Shown: positions 41,619 to 50,391 of the stretch, piece by piece
How the letters are laid out: each line of letters opens with the position of its first letter
How positions within the stretch are numbered: position 1 is the first letter of the stretch
Source of the DNA: Streptomyces caniscabiei
GTDB lineage: Bacteria > Actinomycetota > Actinomycetes > Streptomycetales > Streptomycetaceae
Length of the DNA stretch: 64,000 nucleotides
Assembly (NCBI RefSeq): GCF_014930365.1
Contig: NZ_JABXWI010000012.1
Location: forward strand, 171,044 to 235,043
Direction of reading: 5' to 3'
Notes under the pieces: model-generated
Databases searched by the model: none
What the model was told of the DNA's origin: nothing
The model's input: the letters and a program-made list of their open reading frames with translations, nothing else
Position numbers and translations under genes: made by a program

Positions 41619-42173
41619 ATGAACCCGGATCAGCCGGTGGAGTTCCACGCCCCGTGCGGGCATCTGATCGCGGCCCCGGCCGATCGCGTCGGGCAGGACG
41701 TCCGCTGCCCCCACTGTCACCGGGTGACCCGGGTGCCCTCGCCCGACGTCCCCTACGCCTCGCCGGTGCCCGTCCCGGCCGGCACCGCCGAGCCGCCCGC
41801 GCTGACCGCCCTCTACGTGACCACGCTGATCGGGGGTCTCCTCGCCGCCGGGCTCGTCTACCTGGTCATGTTCGACGAGTTCTCCGAGTCCGAGCTGGTC
41901 TCGATCACCCCGCTGTGGTTCTTCCCGGTCGTCTTCGGCCTGTACGGCTTCGCCTCGCAGCGGCTGCTGCGCCACATCGCCACCGGCCGCGCGGGCACCC
42001 TCGGCGACGCGGCCCGGATCTCCATCGACGTGGCCGGCCACTGGGCGGCGCTGGTGCTCTTCCCGTTCCTGGTGCTGAGGTGGCGCAGTTCCCTGCTCGT
42101 GTCGCTGGCGGCCGCGCTCTTCTGGGCCGTCCTGCTGTGCCTGTTCTTCGCCCTGCTCTTCCCGGCGCTCTGA
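41619..42173 (+). CDS. Zinc-ribbon membrane protein of unknown function
   Basis: This 184-residue protein begins with a short zinc-ribbon-like segment (CGHLIAAPADRVGQDVRC-PHC-H, ligands at about residues 13-34). Four hydrophobic helices follow from residue ~60 (LYVTTLIGGLLAAGLVYLVMF; LWFFPVVFGLYGFAS; two more near the C-terminus). The ATG at 41619 follows GAAGGGGAGA. It is 78 bp after the ATPase gene on the same strand. I do not recognise a named family. Confidence 0.8.
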   Translation: MNPDQPVEFHAPCGHLIAAPADRVGQDVRCPHCHRVTRVPSPDVPYASPVPVPAGTAEPPALTALYVTTLIGGLLAAGLVYLVMFDEFSESELVSITPLWFFPVVFGLYGFASQRLLRHIATGRAGTLGDAARISIDVAGHWAALVLFPFLVLRWRSSLLVSLAAALFWAVLLCLFFALLFPAL

Positions 42174-42259
42174 CCGTGCGGCGAGGGGTGCCACGGCGGT
42201 GAGGGTGCCGGGGCCGACGACCGACCACGACACCCCTCACCAGAGCCACGCCTCCCGTA

Positions 42260-43108
42260 CTACTTCACGTCGACGTAGTCGCCCGTCGCGTTGACCGGGG
42301 CCGTCGTGGTGACGCCGGCGTAGCTGAAGCGCCAGTAACCGTCGTACGTGGCGGTGCCGGTGGCCTTCACATTGCCGTAGGCGTCCGAGTAGACCGTCTT
42401 GACCGTGGTGTACGTGCTGGTGCCCGCCTTGCGGAACTGGAGCTTCACCGGCTGCTTGGCGAAGGCCTTGTAGGTGTGGCTCTGCCAGTCGGCGCGGGTG
42501 AGCTTGCCGGTCGCGGTGACGGTCCGGCCCTTGGTGACGGGCTCCGGCCCGGCGTTCACGGTCAGCTTCGCGAGGCGCTGGACGAGGGTGGAGGCCAGCC
42601 CGCCCTGCTCCTTGTAGCCGACCTTGCCGTAGTCGATCTGGCCGCCGGTGGGGTCCTGGCCGTTGAAGGCGATGGCGTCGGCGCCCGCCTTCCAGGTCCC
42701 GGCCTGCGAGTTGAGCAGGTCGCCCTCGCCCGGCCGGATCTCGATGGTGCCCGTACAGCTCTCGGTGGTCGTGGTGGTGACCTTGCAGGTGGCGAAGTCG
42801 TCGCCGAAGAGCTGCGGGGTGCTGTCGTCGCCGAAGGTGCCGTGGTAGAGGAAGGGTTCGGCGAAGAAGTCCCCGGCGGTGACCTTGACGTCCGACCCGT
42901 GCGTCAGCGTGAACGACACCGGGGTGCTGACGGTGCCGCCGACGCCGACCTTGACAGACTTGGCGATCTTGAAGTTCGAGAAGCTGACGTTCAGCGTGTA
43001 CGGCGTACCGCTCGTCGCTGCCGCGTCGGCCGCCTGTGCGGCGGGCATCCCGAGGGCGGAACAGGCCAGGGCGCCGACAACGGCGGCCACAGTGGCTTTT
43101 GTGCGCAT
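42260..43108 (-). CDS. Secreted Ig-like repeat-family protein, paralogue 1
   Basis: This 282-residue secreted protein starts with a signal peptide (VAAVVGALACSALGMPAAQA). The rest is beta-rich: an N-terminal Ig-like domain, a Cys pair (ATCK...ESCTG), and a C-terminal domain with KLTRADWQSHTYKAFAKQPV and RKAGTSTYTTVKTVYSD that ends NATGDYVDVK. It is the most diverged of three tandem relatives. GGGGAACAC before the ATG and a GGGCC-GGCCC hairpin (43140-43153) further upstream are shared leader traits. Relatives are sometimes labelled calcium-binding, but I see no proof of this. Confidence 0.85.
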   Translation of the reverse strand: MRTKATVAAVVGALACSALGMPAAQAADAAATSGTPYTLNVSFSNFKIAKSVKVGVGGTVSTPVSFTLTHGSDVKVTAGDFFAEPFLYHGTFGDDSTPQLFGDDFATCKVTTTTTESCTGTIEIRPGEGDLLNSQAGTWKAGADAIAFNGQDPTGGQIDYGKVGYKEQGGLASTLVQRLAKLTVNAGPEPVTKGRTVTATGKLTRADWQSHTYKAFAKQPVKLQFRKAGTSTYTTVKTVYSDAYGNVKATGTATYDGYWRFSYAGVTTTAPVNATGDYVDVK

Positions 43109-43139
43109 GTGTTCCCCAAGTGGAGAAGAGTTGATCGTG

Positions 43140-43153
43140 GGGCCAGTCGGCCC
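43140..43153. promoter_or_regulatory. Leader hairpin, paralogue 1
   Basis: GGGCC-agtc-GGCCC forms a small hairpin 32-45 nt upstream of the start on the minus strand. It is shared in kind, not exact sequence, with the other two paralogues. Confidence 0.35.
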
Positions 43154-43237
43154 GCCTGATCTGAACATGCGTTCCCACCACATACGGGACTCTTCGTCCA
43201 CTTCTTACGAAAGTCCGACTCCGGCCTTACGCAAAGA

Positions 43238-43270
43238 GCGCCGGCCCCGGGGCAACCCCGGGGCCGGCGC
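43238..43270. terminator. Terminator after paralogue 2
   Basis: GCGCCGGCCCCGGGG-caa-CCCCGGGGCCGGCGC is a perfect 15-bp stem with a 3-nt loop, 27 bp past the stop of paralogue 2 on the minus strand. Confidence 0.8.
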
Positions 43271-43296
43271 CCACACGTCCTACCGCCGCCCGCGGC

Positions 43297-44220
43297 CTAC
43301 TTCACATCGACGGCGTCGGCCGCCGACGTCACGGCCGCCGTGGTCGAGGTGCCCGCGAAGACATAGCGGTACGTGCCGTCGACGGTCGCCTTGACGGTGG
43401 TCTTCAGGGCGCCCGTGGAGGACGACTTGACCGTCTTGACGTCCTTGTAGACGGACGTGCCCTTCTTCTTGAACTGGAGCTTCACGGCCTGACCGCCGTA
43501 CGCCGGGAACTTGTTGGTCTCCCAGTTGGCGCGGGTCAGCTTGCTGGTGACCGTGAGGGTCTTGCCCTTCTTGACAGGCTCGGGGGCCGCGTTGGCGCCG
43601 GTGAGCCGCGCCTCGCGCTGCAGCTTGACGGTGCCGAGGCCGCCCTGCCAGGTCTCGCCCATGTCCGCGGAGTTCTCGTCGAACTGGATGGCCAGGCCGC
43701 CGGCCTTCCAGGTCTTGGCGTACGTGTTGACGAGTTCACCGTCGGCCGGCCTGATGTCGATGAGCGCCTTGCAGTCGGCGGTGGTCGCGGACGTGGCCGT
43801 GCAGGACGCCGCCTCGTCGCCGAAGAGCACCGGGTTGTTCAGTGTGTCTTCCACCGAGGCGGGCACCGACTTGAGGTAGAGGAAAGGCCCGTTGGCGAAG
43901 TCCCCGTCGGCGATGTCCACGTCCGCGGCGTGCGTGAGCTTGTAGGTGACCGACACCGAGCGCTTCTTGCTGGCGCCGACGACGATCGGCTTGCCGCCGT
44001 TCACCTTCATGCCGGAGAAGGAGACGTCGGGGCCCGCCGTCGCGTCGGCGGTGGTGGCCGCGCCGAACGCGGACGGCCCGGCGCCGGCGGTGACCGCCGC
44101 CCACTGCGGCGAGGTGGCGATGCCGTTCGACGAGTCGTCCGCGGCGTACACGGTCGGGGCGGCGAAGGCGGAGAGCGCGAGAACGCCGGAAACGGCGACC
44201 GCGGTGGTTCGGACACGCAT
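43297..44220 (-). CDS. Secreted Ig-like repeat-family protein, paralogue 2
   Basis: This 307-residue secreted protein has signal peptide TAVAVSGVLALSAFAAPTVYA. It shares with paralogue 3 a C-terminal domain that is almost identical (KLTRANWETNKFPAYGGQ, then KTVKSSSTGALKTTVKATVD, ending SAADAVDVK). The N-terminal half, with KVNGGKPIVVGASKKRSVSV, is similar but more diverged and has a Cys pair (ASCTATSATTADCK). GGGGGAACAC precedes the ATG at 44218-44220. Near-identity of the C-terminal DNA suggests recent duplication or gene conversion. Confidence 0.86.
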   Translation of the reverse strand: MRVRTTAVAVSGVLALSAFAAPTVYAADDSSNGIATSPQWAAVTAGAGPSAFGAATTADATAGPDVSFSGMKVNGGKPIVVGASKKRSVSVTYKLTHAADVDIADGDFANGPFLYLKSVPASVEDTLNNPVLFGDEAASCTATSATTADCKALIDIRPADGELVNTYAKTWKAGGLAIQFDENSADMGETWQGGLGTVKLQREARLTGANAAPEPVKKGKTLTVTSKLTRANWETNKFPAYGGQAVKLQFKKKGTSVYKDVKTVKSSSTGALKTTVKATVDGTYRYVFAGTSTTAAVTSAADAVDVK

Positions 44221-44240
44221 GTGTTCCCCCGGTGGAAGGT

Positions 44241-44271
44241 GGGGCCCGACGATGATCGTCGTACGGGCCCC
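44241..44271. promoter_or_regulatory. Leader hairpin, paralogue 2
   Basis: GGGGCCCG and CGGGCCCC pair around an inner ACGA/TCGT stem, 21-51 nt upstream of the start on the minus strand. Confidence 0.45.
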
Positions 44272-44310
44272 GGCGATGGCGGTTCTGTCGACCCGCGTGG
44301 TCTGTGCGGC

Positions 44311-44343
44311 AGGGGACGCGCCGGTGGGTCCGGCGCGTCCCCT
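44311..44343. terminator. Terminator after paralogue 3
   Basis: AGGGGACGCGCCGG-tgggt-CCGGCGCGTCCCCT is a perfect 14-bp stem, about 54 bp past the stop of paralogue 3 on the minus strand. Confidence 0.75.
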
Positions 44344-44396
44344 GTCTCCCGCCGCGGACCACTGCCGGGCGGGAGGGTGAGCCAGGGGCTCGTCGC

Positions 44397-45185
44397 TTAC
44401 TTCACGTCGATGGCGTCGCCGGCCGACGTCACGGCCGCCGTGCCGGAGCTGCCCGCGAAGACGTAGCGGTAGGAGCCGTCGGCGGTCGCCTTGACGGTGG
44501 TCTTCAGGGCGCCCGTGGAGGACGACTTGACCGTCTTGACGTCCTTGTACGCGGACGTGCCCGCCTTCTTGAACTGCAGCTTCGCGGCCTGACCGCCGTA
44601 CGCCGGGAACTTCTCGGTGTCCCAGTTCGCGCGGGTCAGGCTGCTGGTGACCGTGATGGTCGCGCCCTTCTTGACCGGCTCCGGAGAGGCGTTCGCGCCG
44701 GCGAGCTTGGTCTGGCGCTGGATCTTGAAGGTCTTGGCCGGGTCCTTCTCGACGTAGTCGAAGTCCTTGGCCGCGGCGAGCGCCCAGACCTTCCAGGTGC
44801 CGGCCACGGAGTTGATCAGGTTCGCCTGCGTCTCGACGGTGAAGCTCGCCTTGCAGGAGGCCGTGGTCGCGTTGACCTTCTTGCAGGTGGCGAGGCTCTC
44901 GTCGTTGCCGTTGGCGACGGCACCGCTGTCCGCCGTGTCCAGGCTCGCGCCGTGGTACAGGACCACGGTGACGTCCTTCAGGCTGATGCCCGAGTTGTCC
45001 GAGGCGTTGAAGGAGACCGAGAAGGTCTTCTTGCCGACGCCGACGACGACCGGCTTACCGCCGTTGACCACGACGTTGGAGATCTTCGTGTCCCCGGCGG
45101 TCGGAGCGGCCTGCGCGGCCGGGGCGACGAAGGCGGTCAGGGCCAGGGCGCCGGTGACGGCACCCACGATGGCACGCTTGTGCAA
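44397..45185 (-). CDS. Secreted Ig-like repeat-family protein, paralogue 3
   Basis: This 262-residue secreted protein has signal peptide AIVGAVTGALALTAFVAPAAQA, an N-terminal Ig-like half (KISNVVVNGGKPVVVGVGKKTFSVSF; Cys pair ATCKKVNATTASCK), and a C-terminal domain nearly identical to paralogue 2. I start it at a TTG (45183-45185) because the leader GGGGAACAC sits just as in the other two genes. Here one extra base changes the ATG context to ACATTG. Use of TTG may lower expression relative to the siblings. Confidence 0.82.
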   Translation of the reverse strand: MHKRAIVGAVTGALALTAFVAPAAQAAPTAGDTKISNVVVNGGKPVVVGVGKKTFSVSFNASDNSGISLKDVTVVLYHGASLDTADSGAVANGNDESLATCKKVNATTASCKASFTVETQANLINSVAGTWKVWALAAAKDFDYVEKDPAKTFKIQRQTKLAGANASPEPVKKGATITVTSSLTRANWDTEKFPAYGGQAAKLQFKKAGTSAYKDVKTVKSSSTGALKTTVKATADGSYRYVFAGSSGTAAVTSAGDAIDVK

Positions 45186-45244
45186 TGTGTTCCCCACGTT
45201 GAAGGGGACCCGCGGCGATGATGACGCACGAAGTGCTTGCACGC

Positions 45245-45298
45245 GGGGCCCGAGTGTCTGGAGAGCCGGGTGGCTCACCAGACCAGACTCGGGGCCCC
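45245..45298. promoter_or_regulatory. Leader hairpin, paralogue 3
   Basis: GGGGCCCGAGTGTCTGG (45245-45261) pairs with CCAGACTCGGGGCCCC (45283-45298) with small bulges, 60-113 nt upstream of the start on the minus strand. Confidence 0.45.
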
Positions 45299-45366
45299 TG
45301 GGAATGGTTGTACGAGTTGTGAACAACCTTTGCGAATGTTGCGCAGATCACATCGCGGAGGTTTGG

Positions 45367-48300
45367 TCAGTCGAACCAGCGGTCCCGGGCCAACTCCTCG
45401 GTCCTGGACGGGTCTTCGAGCAGCGCGGCCACCTCGAAGCGGCGGGGCCACTGGCCCGCCGCCCAGGCAAGGCCGGCCGCGACACCCTCCAGCGTGGCGG
45501 CGTGCAGCACGCCGTCCCGGGTGCGGCGCCAGTCCAACTCCACGCCGTCGACGACGAGTTCCTCGTGCTCGACGTACGACGCGGGGGTGGCCGGTCCGAG
45601 CAGGACGCGCACGGAGTCGGGCACCTCGTGTTCCGTGCCCTCCGAGTCGACCTCCCCGGTCACCGACTCACTCAGCCGCCGCACCTGGAACAGCTCGGCC
45701 AACTCGGCGGCCCGCGACGGCCGTACGGGAAGCAGCGGCACACCGGAGGTGAAGGGCAGCAGGTCGGGCGAGTCGACGACCATGGTGTCGGCCGCGTCCA
45801 CGACGGTCACCTCACCGTCCACCACCGCGCGCAACTCGTCCGGCAGGGTGACCTGTTCGGGGTCGAGGTCGGCCAACGCGCCGTACAGGCCGTGCAGTTG
45901 CGCGGCGGTCACCGGCAGGTCCGGGTCGGCCAGGCGGTCCAGCAGCTCGGCGGCGCCGCCCGGCTCGTCCAGCAGCGCGGCCACCGAGGTGCGCACGCCC
46001 AGCGCCCGCAGGACCTGCTCGTCGTCGAAGCCGGTGGCGTCGGCCTCGTCGTACAGACCGCGCAGCAGCGGGTCGCCGCCGGCCGCGAGCAGGCCCGCCG
46101 GGCGACGGCCGTCGAGGACGGGGTTACCGCGCAGCCACCAGGCGGTGTAGGGGCGGACGGTCTCGTGCGTTCCGTCCGGGAGCAGGATGCGCACCGGCTG
46201 CACCAGCGCGTCGCGCAGCGGCGGGCGGGCCAGCAGCGCGAGCGCCTCCGGCCAGCGGTCCTCGTCGACGAGGTCCAGGTCCCGCACGGCCACGAGCTCC
46301 GTCGCGACCGGCGGCACCGGACTGTCCGGGAACCGGTCGAGGATGTCCTCCGCCCACACGTCCACCGCGTCCAGCAGCCCGGCGTCGTCGGGCTCGGCGA
46401 AGTCCCCGTCGCGCGGCTCCAGTTCGTCGGGGTCGAGGACGACGTCGGTGGCACGGACCAGGGCGAAGTTCGCCAGAACTCCACAGGCCGCCAAGGGCTG
46501 TTCGCCCCAGCGCTCGGCCAGTTCGGCGTCGACGAAGGCGAGTTCGTCCTCGCGCATGACCTGGGCGAACGGGCTGCCGGGCAGGACCAGCTCACCGGCG
46601 GGGGCCGGCTCGCCGTCCTCGTCGGTCAGGGCGAGGGCACCGAGCCAGGGTTCGTCGCCGGGTTCCAGACCCGCGTCACGGACCAGGGCGAGGACGAGGT
46701 CGGCCAGCTCGTCGGCGTCCGGCCGGCCGTCCTCCTCGTCCCAGACCCCGCCGTCGTCGTCCAGGGAGGCGGCCACGGCGGCCCGTACCTGCGGGGTGGT
46801 GAGCACGGCACGCGGGGTCGCCGGCAGCGCGCCCAGCTTCTCCAGGAGCGGATGCGCGGCGTCCGGGTGCGCCACCTTCAGCCCGAGACGGGCGAGGGTG
46901 TCGGGACGCGCCGCCTGCGGGCCGTCGGGGGACGGCAGGAGGATCTGCCGGGGCCCGATGGTGGTCCGTCCGTCCGCCAGCGGCACCGGCAGACCGGACA
47001 GCCGGTCCGGATCGACCCCGGCGAGGCTGTCGTACAGCCGCCGCCACCAGTCGGGGGCCTTCTCCAGCCCCGCGAGCCGGTCGATCGCGTCCCCCAGCGG
47101 CAGGCGCGCGACACCCAGCGTCCGCAACTCCGCGCGCCGTTCGAGCCCGGCGGGCAGCAGGCTGGGCAGGACGTCCGCGAGCACCTCGACGGTCTCCGCG
47201 CCGGCCCCCTCCACGACCTCGGCGTCACGCGGACGCAGCGCGGCGGACAACTCGTCCAGCTCGTCGTCGGGTTCGGGCATCACGGCACGCGGCAGGAACG
47301 CGGTCCGCGGCAGCCGCTCCAGGATCGCCTGCCGCAGCGCCCCGTCCAGCTCGCCCTTGCCCAGCGGGCCGGGCACGAGGTCGATGACGCCCTCGCCCAC
47401 CGGCTCCCAGGCGGCGAGGAGCGCGGCGTACGCGTCCGCCGCGCGCTGCACGAGGAAGTCGGTGAGCGGCCCGGGCGCGGCGTGCCGCCGGGTCGTGTCG
47501 AGCGGGAAGGAGGCGATGAGCAGCGCGGGGACCCCGAGGGCCTCGTCGCTGGGGGTGGGCGCGTGCACGACGGGGCTGGTGCGCGGGCGGACCGGCGCGC
47601 CGTCGGGAGCGGTCGGCACCGCCCAGGTGACGGACCAGTGCGGCCGCAGCCGCTCCTCGACGGGCCGGTCGGCGAGCAGCGTGGCCTCGATCGCCCCGTG
47701 CTCGGCGACGGTGCGCCAGCGCGTGACCCCGTCCCGCGAGTCCTCCACGACGACGTACGCCCCCTCCACGCGCCGTCGCAGCGTCCGCGCCTCGTCGGCG
47801 CCGACCTCGATGACGACCTCGTCGAGGCCGGGCAGGGCCAGCAGCAGGGCGTCGTCGACGGCGTGCAGCAGCCGCTCGGCGAGATCGGCGGCGGCGGTGT
47901 CGCGCAGCGGCAGGATCACGACGGTGTCGTACGACTCCGGAGCGGACCCCTCGGCCGCGAACGGCAGCCGCAGCAGCGGCACATGACCGTCCCGGCGGCG
48001 GATCTCGTCGCCCAGTCCCGGGCTGTGCCGGGCGGTGTCGGCGGCGAGCAGCCGGGCCTCGGCGAGCGAGAAGCGGATACCGCCGTGCCGCCCGACGACG
48101 GCGGGCTCGTCGGTGACGGCGAGGACAGCGGCGAAGCCGACACCGAACCGGCCCACCGCGCCCTCGTGGCCGCCGGCCGGGGTGTCGCGCTTCGCGGACG
48201 CGCGGAGCGTGGACAGCGACTCCACACCACCCGCGTCCAACGGGGCGCCCGTGTTGGCGGCGGCGAGGACACCGTCCCGGAGGGTCAGCCGCAGCCGCCC

Positions 48301-48516
48301 GGGGACCTTCGCCCTGGCCGCCGCGTCTGCGGCGTTCTGCGCCAGTTCCACGACGAGGCGGTCCCGGTACCCGCCGAGGACGAGGTCCTCCTCGGCGTTG
48401 GCGTCCTCGCGGAACCGGGCGGGACTGGTCGCCCAGGCGTCCAGCACGCCCCGCCGCAGTCGCGCCGTCCCGAACGGGTCCGCACCCTCGGCTGCCGGCC
48501 GCACGAACTTGCTCAC
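45367..48516 (-). CDS. Sacsin/Hsp90-like GHKL ATPase, large actinobacterial protein
   Basis: This 1049-residue protein begins with a GHKL ATPase domain of the sacsin/Hsp90 type: N-box VVELAQNAADAAARA (near 55), G1 DGVLAAANTGAPLD, and the G2 loop GRFGVGFAAVLAVTDEP. The remaining ~800 residues are acidic and Leu-rich with no recognised domain, and may be a repeat-containing scaffold like the sacsin regions. It is soluble, with no signal or membrane helix. The likely role is a chaperone-like or conformational ATPase. It stands alone on the minus strand. The ATG at 48514-48516 has a GGGAGAAGTGA purine tract just upstream. Confidence 0.87.
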   Translation of the reverse strand: MSKFVRPAAEGADPFGTARLRRGVLDAWATSPARFREDANAEEDLVLGGYRDRLVVELAQNAADAAARAKVPGRLRLTLRDGVLAAANTGAPLDAGGVESLSTLRASAKRDTPAGGHEGAVGRFGVGFAAVLAVTDEPAVVGRHGGIRFSLAEARLLAADTARHSPGLGDEIRRRDGHVPLLRLPFAAEGSAPESYDTVVILPLRDTAAADLAERLLHAVDDALLLALPGLDEVVIEVGADEARTLRRRVEGAYVVVEDSRDGVTRWRTVAEHGAIEATLLADRPVEERLRPHWSVTWAVPTAPDGAPVRPRTSPVVHAPTPSDEALGVPALLIASFPLDTTRRHAAPGPLTDFLVQRAADAYAALLAAWEPVGEGVIDLVPGPLGKGELDGALRQAILERLPRTAFLPRAVMPEPDDELDELSAALRPRDAEVVEGAGAETVEVLADVLPSLLPAGLERRAELRTLGVARLPLGDAIDRLAGLEKAPDWWRRLYDSLAGVDPDRLSGLPVPLADGRTTIGPRQILLPSPDGPQAARPDTLARLGLKVAHPDAAHPLLEKLGALPATPRAVLTTPQVRAAVAASLDDDGGVWDEEDGRPDADELADLVLALVRDAGLEPGDEPWLGALALTDEDGEPAPAGELVLPGSPFAQVMREDELAFVDAELAERWGEQPLAACGVLANFALVRATDVVLDPDELEPRDGDFAEPDDAGLLDAVDVWAEDILDRFPDSPVPPVATELVAVRDLDLVDEDRWPEALALLARPPLRDALVQPVRILLPDGTHETVRPYTAWWLRGNPVLDGRRPAGLLAAGGDPLLRGLYDEADATGFDDEQVLRALGVRTSVAALLDEPGGAAELLDRLADPDLPVTAAQLHGLYGALADLDPEQVTLPDELRAVVDGEVTVVDAADTMVVDSPDLLPFTSGVPLLPVRPSRAAELAELFQVRRLSESVTGEVDSEGTEHEVPDSVRVLLGPATPASYVEHEELVVDGVELDWRRTRDGVLHAATLEGVAAGLAWAAGQWPRRFEVAALLEDPSRTEELARDRWFD

Positions 48517-48616
48517 GGTTCACTTCTCCCTGTCGCCTGGTGACCACGAAGGTACCGGGTCGCTGCGCCGGCTTGGCCGTGTGTCCAGGGGGGTGGGGGG
48601 TAGCTGGTATGTCCGA

Positions 48617-48835
48617 GGGTGCGGGTGGTTCGTGGTTGCGCGCGCAGTTCCCCGCGCCCCTGCAAAGCAGGGGCTGCGCCCCGTACTTTTCAGGCCCGCA
48701 GAACCGTGAGCTTTCAGGCCCGCGGGGCCCGCGCTTCCAGGCCCGCGGGGGCCTGATGCTTTTAGGGGCGCGGGGAACTGCGCGAGAAGCCCCACCGGAG
48801 CCGCACCCGCCGACGAACCCGCACCCCCGAGCTCT
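48617..48835. repeat. Dispersed palindromic repeat (copy 4, full)
   Basis: This fills most of the 349-bp gap between two minus-strand genes. The left arm contains GCGCAGTTCCCCGCGCCCCT, the right arm its complement (48764-48793). Between are GCAGGGGCTGCGCCCC and several CAGGCCCGC motifs; the outer end runs to GAGCTC. No gene is seen in the gap. Confidence 0.85.
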
Positions 48836-48865
48836 CAGGCGAACCCAATCACTGAACCGGCGACC

Positions 48866-49795
48866 CTACGAATGCCCCAGATCCGCCTCGGACTCGGCCT
48901 CCTCGGACACCGGCACCGACCCGGAATCCGGCGCCGGCCGCAGCGGGAAGGGATCCACCCGCGTCTCGTCGAGCCGCGGCGGAGCCGGCCGCGGCGGCTT
49001 CGGCATGACCGCCGCCTCCGAGTGCCCCCCGCACCCGTACGTCAGGGACACCATCCGCCCGTCCGCCGGCGCGAACTCGTTCGCGCACACGCCGAAGGCC
49101 TGCCCGAGCGACCCCCCGATCGGCACGAGGAATCCACAGCTCACACACGAGGCGGGCGCGGCCTGGGCCATCGCGGTCTTGGCCCCGAAGCCCTCCTCCC
49201 ACCGGTCCGCCGCCGTGTGCAGCCCGTACCGGGACAGGACGCGCGCCCGGCGCATCCCCAGCTCCTCGGCGACCGCGGCGATCGACCCACGGCTCGGCGC
49301 GAGCGGCAGATTCGCCGGCACCCCGCCGGTGACCTCGGCGTCCTCCGCCTCCACCAGCTCGGCCATGTCGTGCGAGACCGGCGAGTTGGGCAGCGGCTCG
49401 TCCTCGCCGGAGTACCCGGGCTCCAGCCGGAGATCCTCGGCATCGGTCGGCAGCAGGTCGCCGGGGCCCATGTCGCCGGGCCGCAGCCGCTCGCTCCACG
49501 GCACCCACTCCGGCGCGAGCAGCGCGTCCGGGCCGGGCAGCAGCACGACCTCGTCCAGCGTCACGAACTTCGCGCGGGAGGCGCGGGCGACGGTGACGGC
49601 CCAGCGCCAGCCGCGGTAGCCCATCTCCTTGCACTCGAAGAAGTGCGTCACGACCCGGTCGCCCTCGGAGACGAGGCCCGCGTGTTCGCCCACCACACCG
49701 GGGGCGGCGGCCTCCTCGGCTGCGGAGCGGGCGAGGTCGACGGCCTCGGCGCACAGGCGGTCGGGGGTGCGGCTTCGCGTTGTCGCTGCGCTCAC
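48866..49795 (-). CDS. DUF3027 protein with zinc-binding motif
   Basis: This 309-residue protein is conserved in actinobacteria (DUF3027). It has HFFECKEMGYRGWRWAVTVARA in the N-terminal half and a putative zinc site in the C-terminal half (CVSCGFLVPIGGSLGQAFGVC, then GCGGHSE). It ends in a Pro-rich acidic tail. The GTG start at 49793-49795 follows GGAGAGAAG; the frame stays open upstream but without conserved sequence. The gene lies divergent from an MFS gene with a long repeat-filled gap between. Function unknown; the Cys pattern suggests nucleic-acid or regulatory binding. Confidence 0.85.
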   Translation of the reverse strand: MSAATTRSRTPDRLCAEAVDLARSAAEEAAAPGVVGEHAGLVSEGDRVVTHFFECKEMGYRGWRWAVTVARASRAKFVTLDEVVLLPGPDALLAPEWVPWSERLRPGDMGPGDLLPTDAEDLRLEPGYSGEDEPLPNSPVSHDMAELVEAEDAEVTGGVPANLPLAPSRGSIAAVAEELGMRRARVLSRYGLHTAADRWEEGFGAKTAMAQAAPASCVSCGFLVPIGGSLGQAFGVCANEFAPADGRMVSLTYGCGGHSEAAVMPKPPRPAPPRLDETRVDPFPLRPAPDSGSVPVSEEAESEADLGHS

Positions 49796-50070
49796 AGGTA
49801 TCGCTTCTCTCCTACGCCGTCTCACGAGTGCGCCTCCCTCGGCGGGGGGTGCGGACGGAGCGGACCAGGGGGCCGCGTCGACGTCCGCGCCCGATCGCAC
49901 TCGGGCGCACCTATGTCATCCATTCTGCGGGATGAACGAGAGGCGCGCGGCCGAGAACAACCGCCGCAGGCGCGCTATGCACGCTACCTTCTCCCGGGCT
50001 CCACGCCCACACCGACGTACGGTTCCGCTCCGCTGGGGTTGGGCCGGGGTTGGCTTGAACGGGGTGCCTA

Positions 50071-50306
50071 TGAGCTCGGGGGCGCGGGTTGTCGGGCGTC
50101 TGCGGGCCCGGTGGGGCGTCTCGCGCAGTTCCCCGCGCCCCTAAAAGATCCAGGCCCTGCGGGCCTGAAAGACCACGGCCCCGGCAGGCCCGAAAGGCGA
50201 GGGGGGCGGGTCGAAAAGCACGGGGCGCAGCCCCGGCTTTTCAGGGGCGCGGGGAACTGCGCGAGAAGCCCCACGCACCCGCACCCGCCGACGAACCAGG
50301 CACCCC
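50071..50306. repeat. Dispersed palindromic repeat (copy 5, full)
   Basis: This occupies most of the right half of the 596-bp gap between the DUF3027 and MFS genes. It shows the longest outer arms, from GAGCTCGGGGGCGCGGGTT on the left to GCACCCGCCGACGAACC on the right, giving terminal inverted repeats of roughly 70 bp including the GCGCAGTTCCCCGCGCCCCT core. I see no gene in the remaining 49796-50070. Confidence 0.85.
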
Positions 50307-50391
50307 CACCCCCGACGCGCCCCCGACACCTCCCACGGCCATACGAGCGGTAACCGCACTACGCCCCGCCATCTCGGGGCACTATGACGAG

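Noticed and set aside
44767..48543. 1258-codon plus-strand frame
   Set aside because: Antisense to the sacsin-like ATPase and paralogue 3; Gly/Arg/Gln/Val-rich shadow without motifs.
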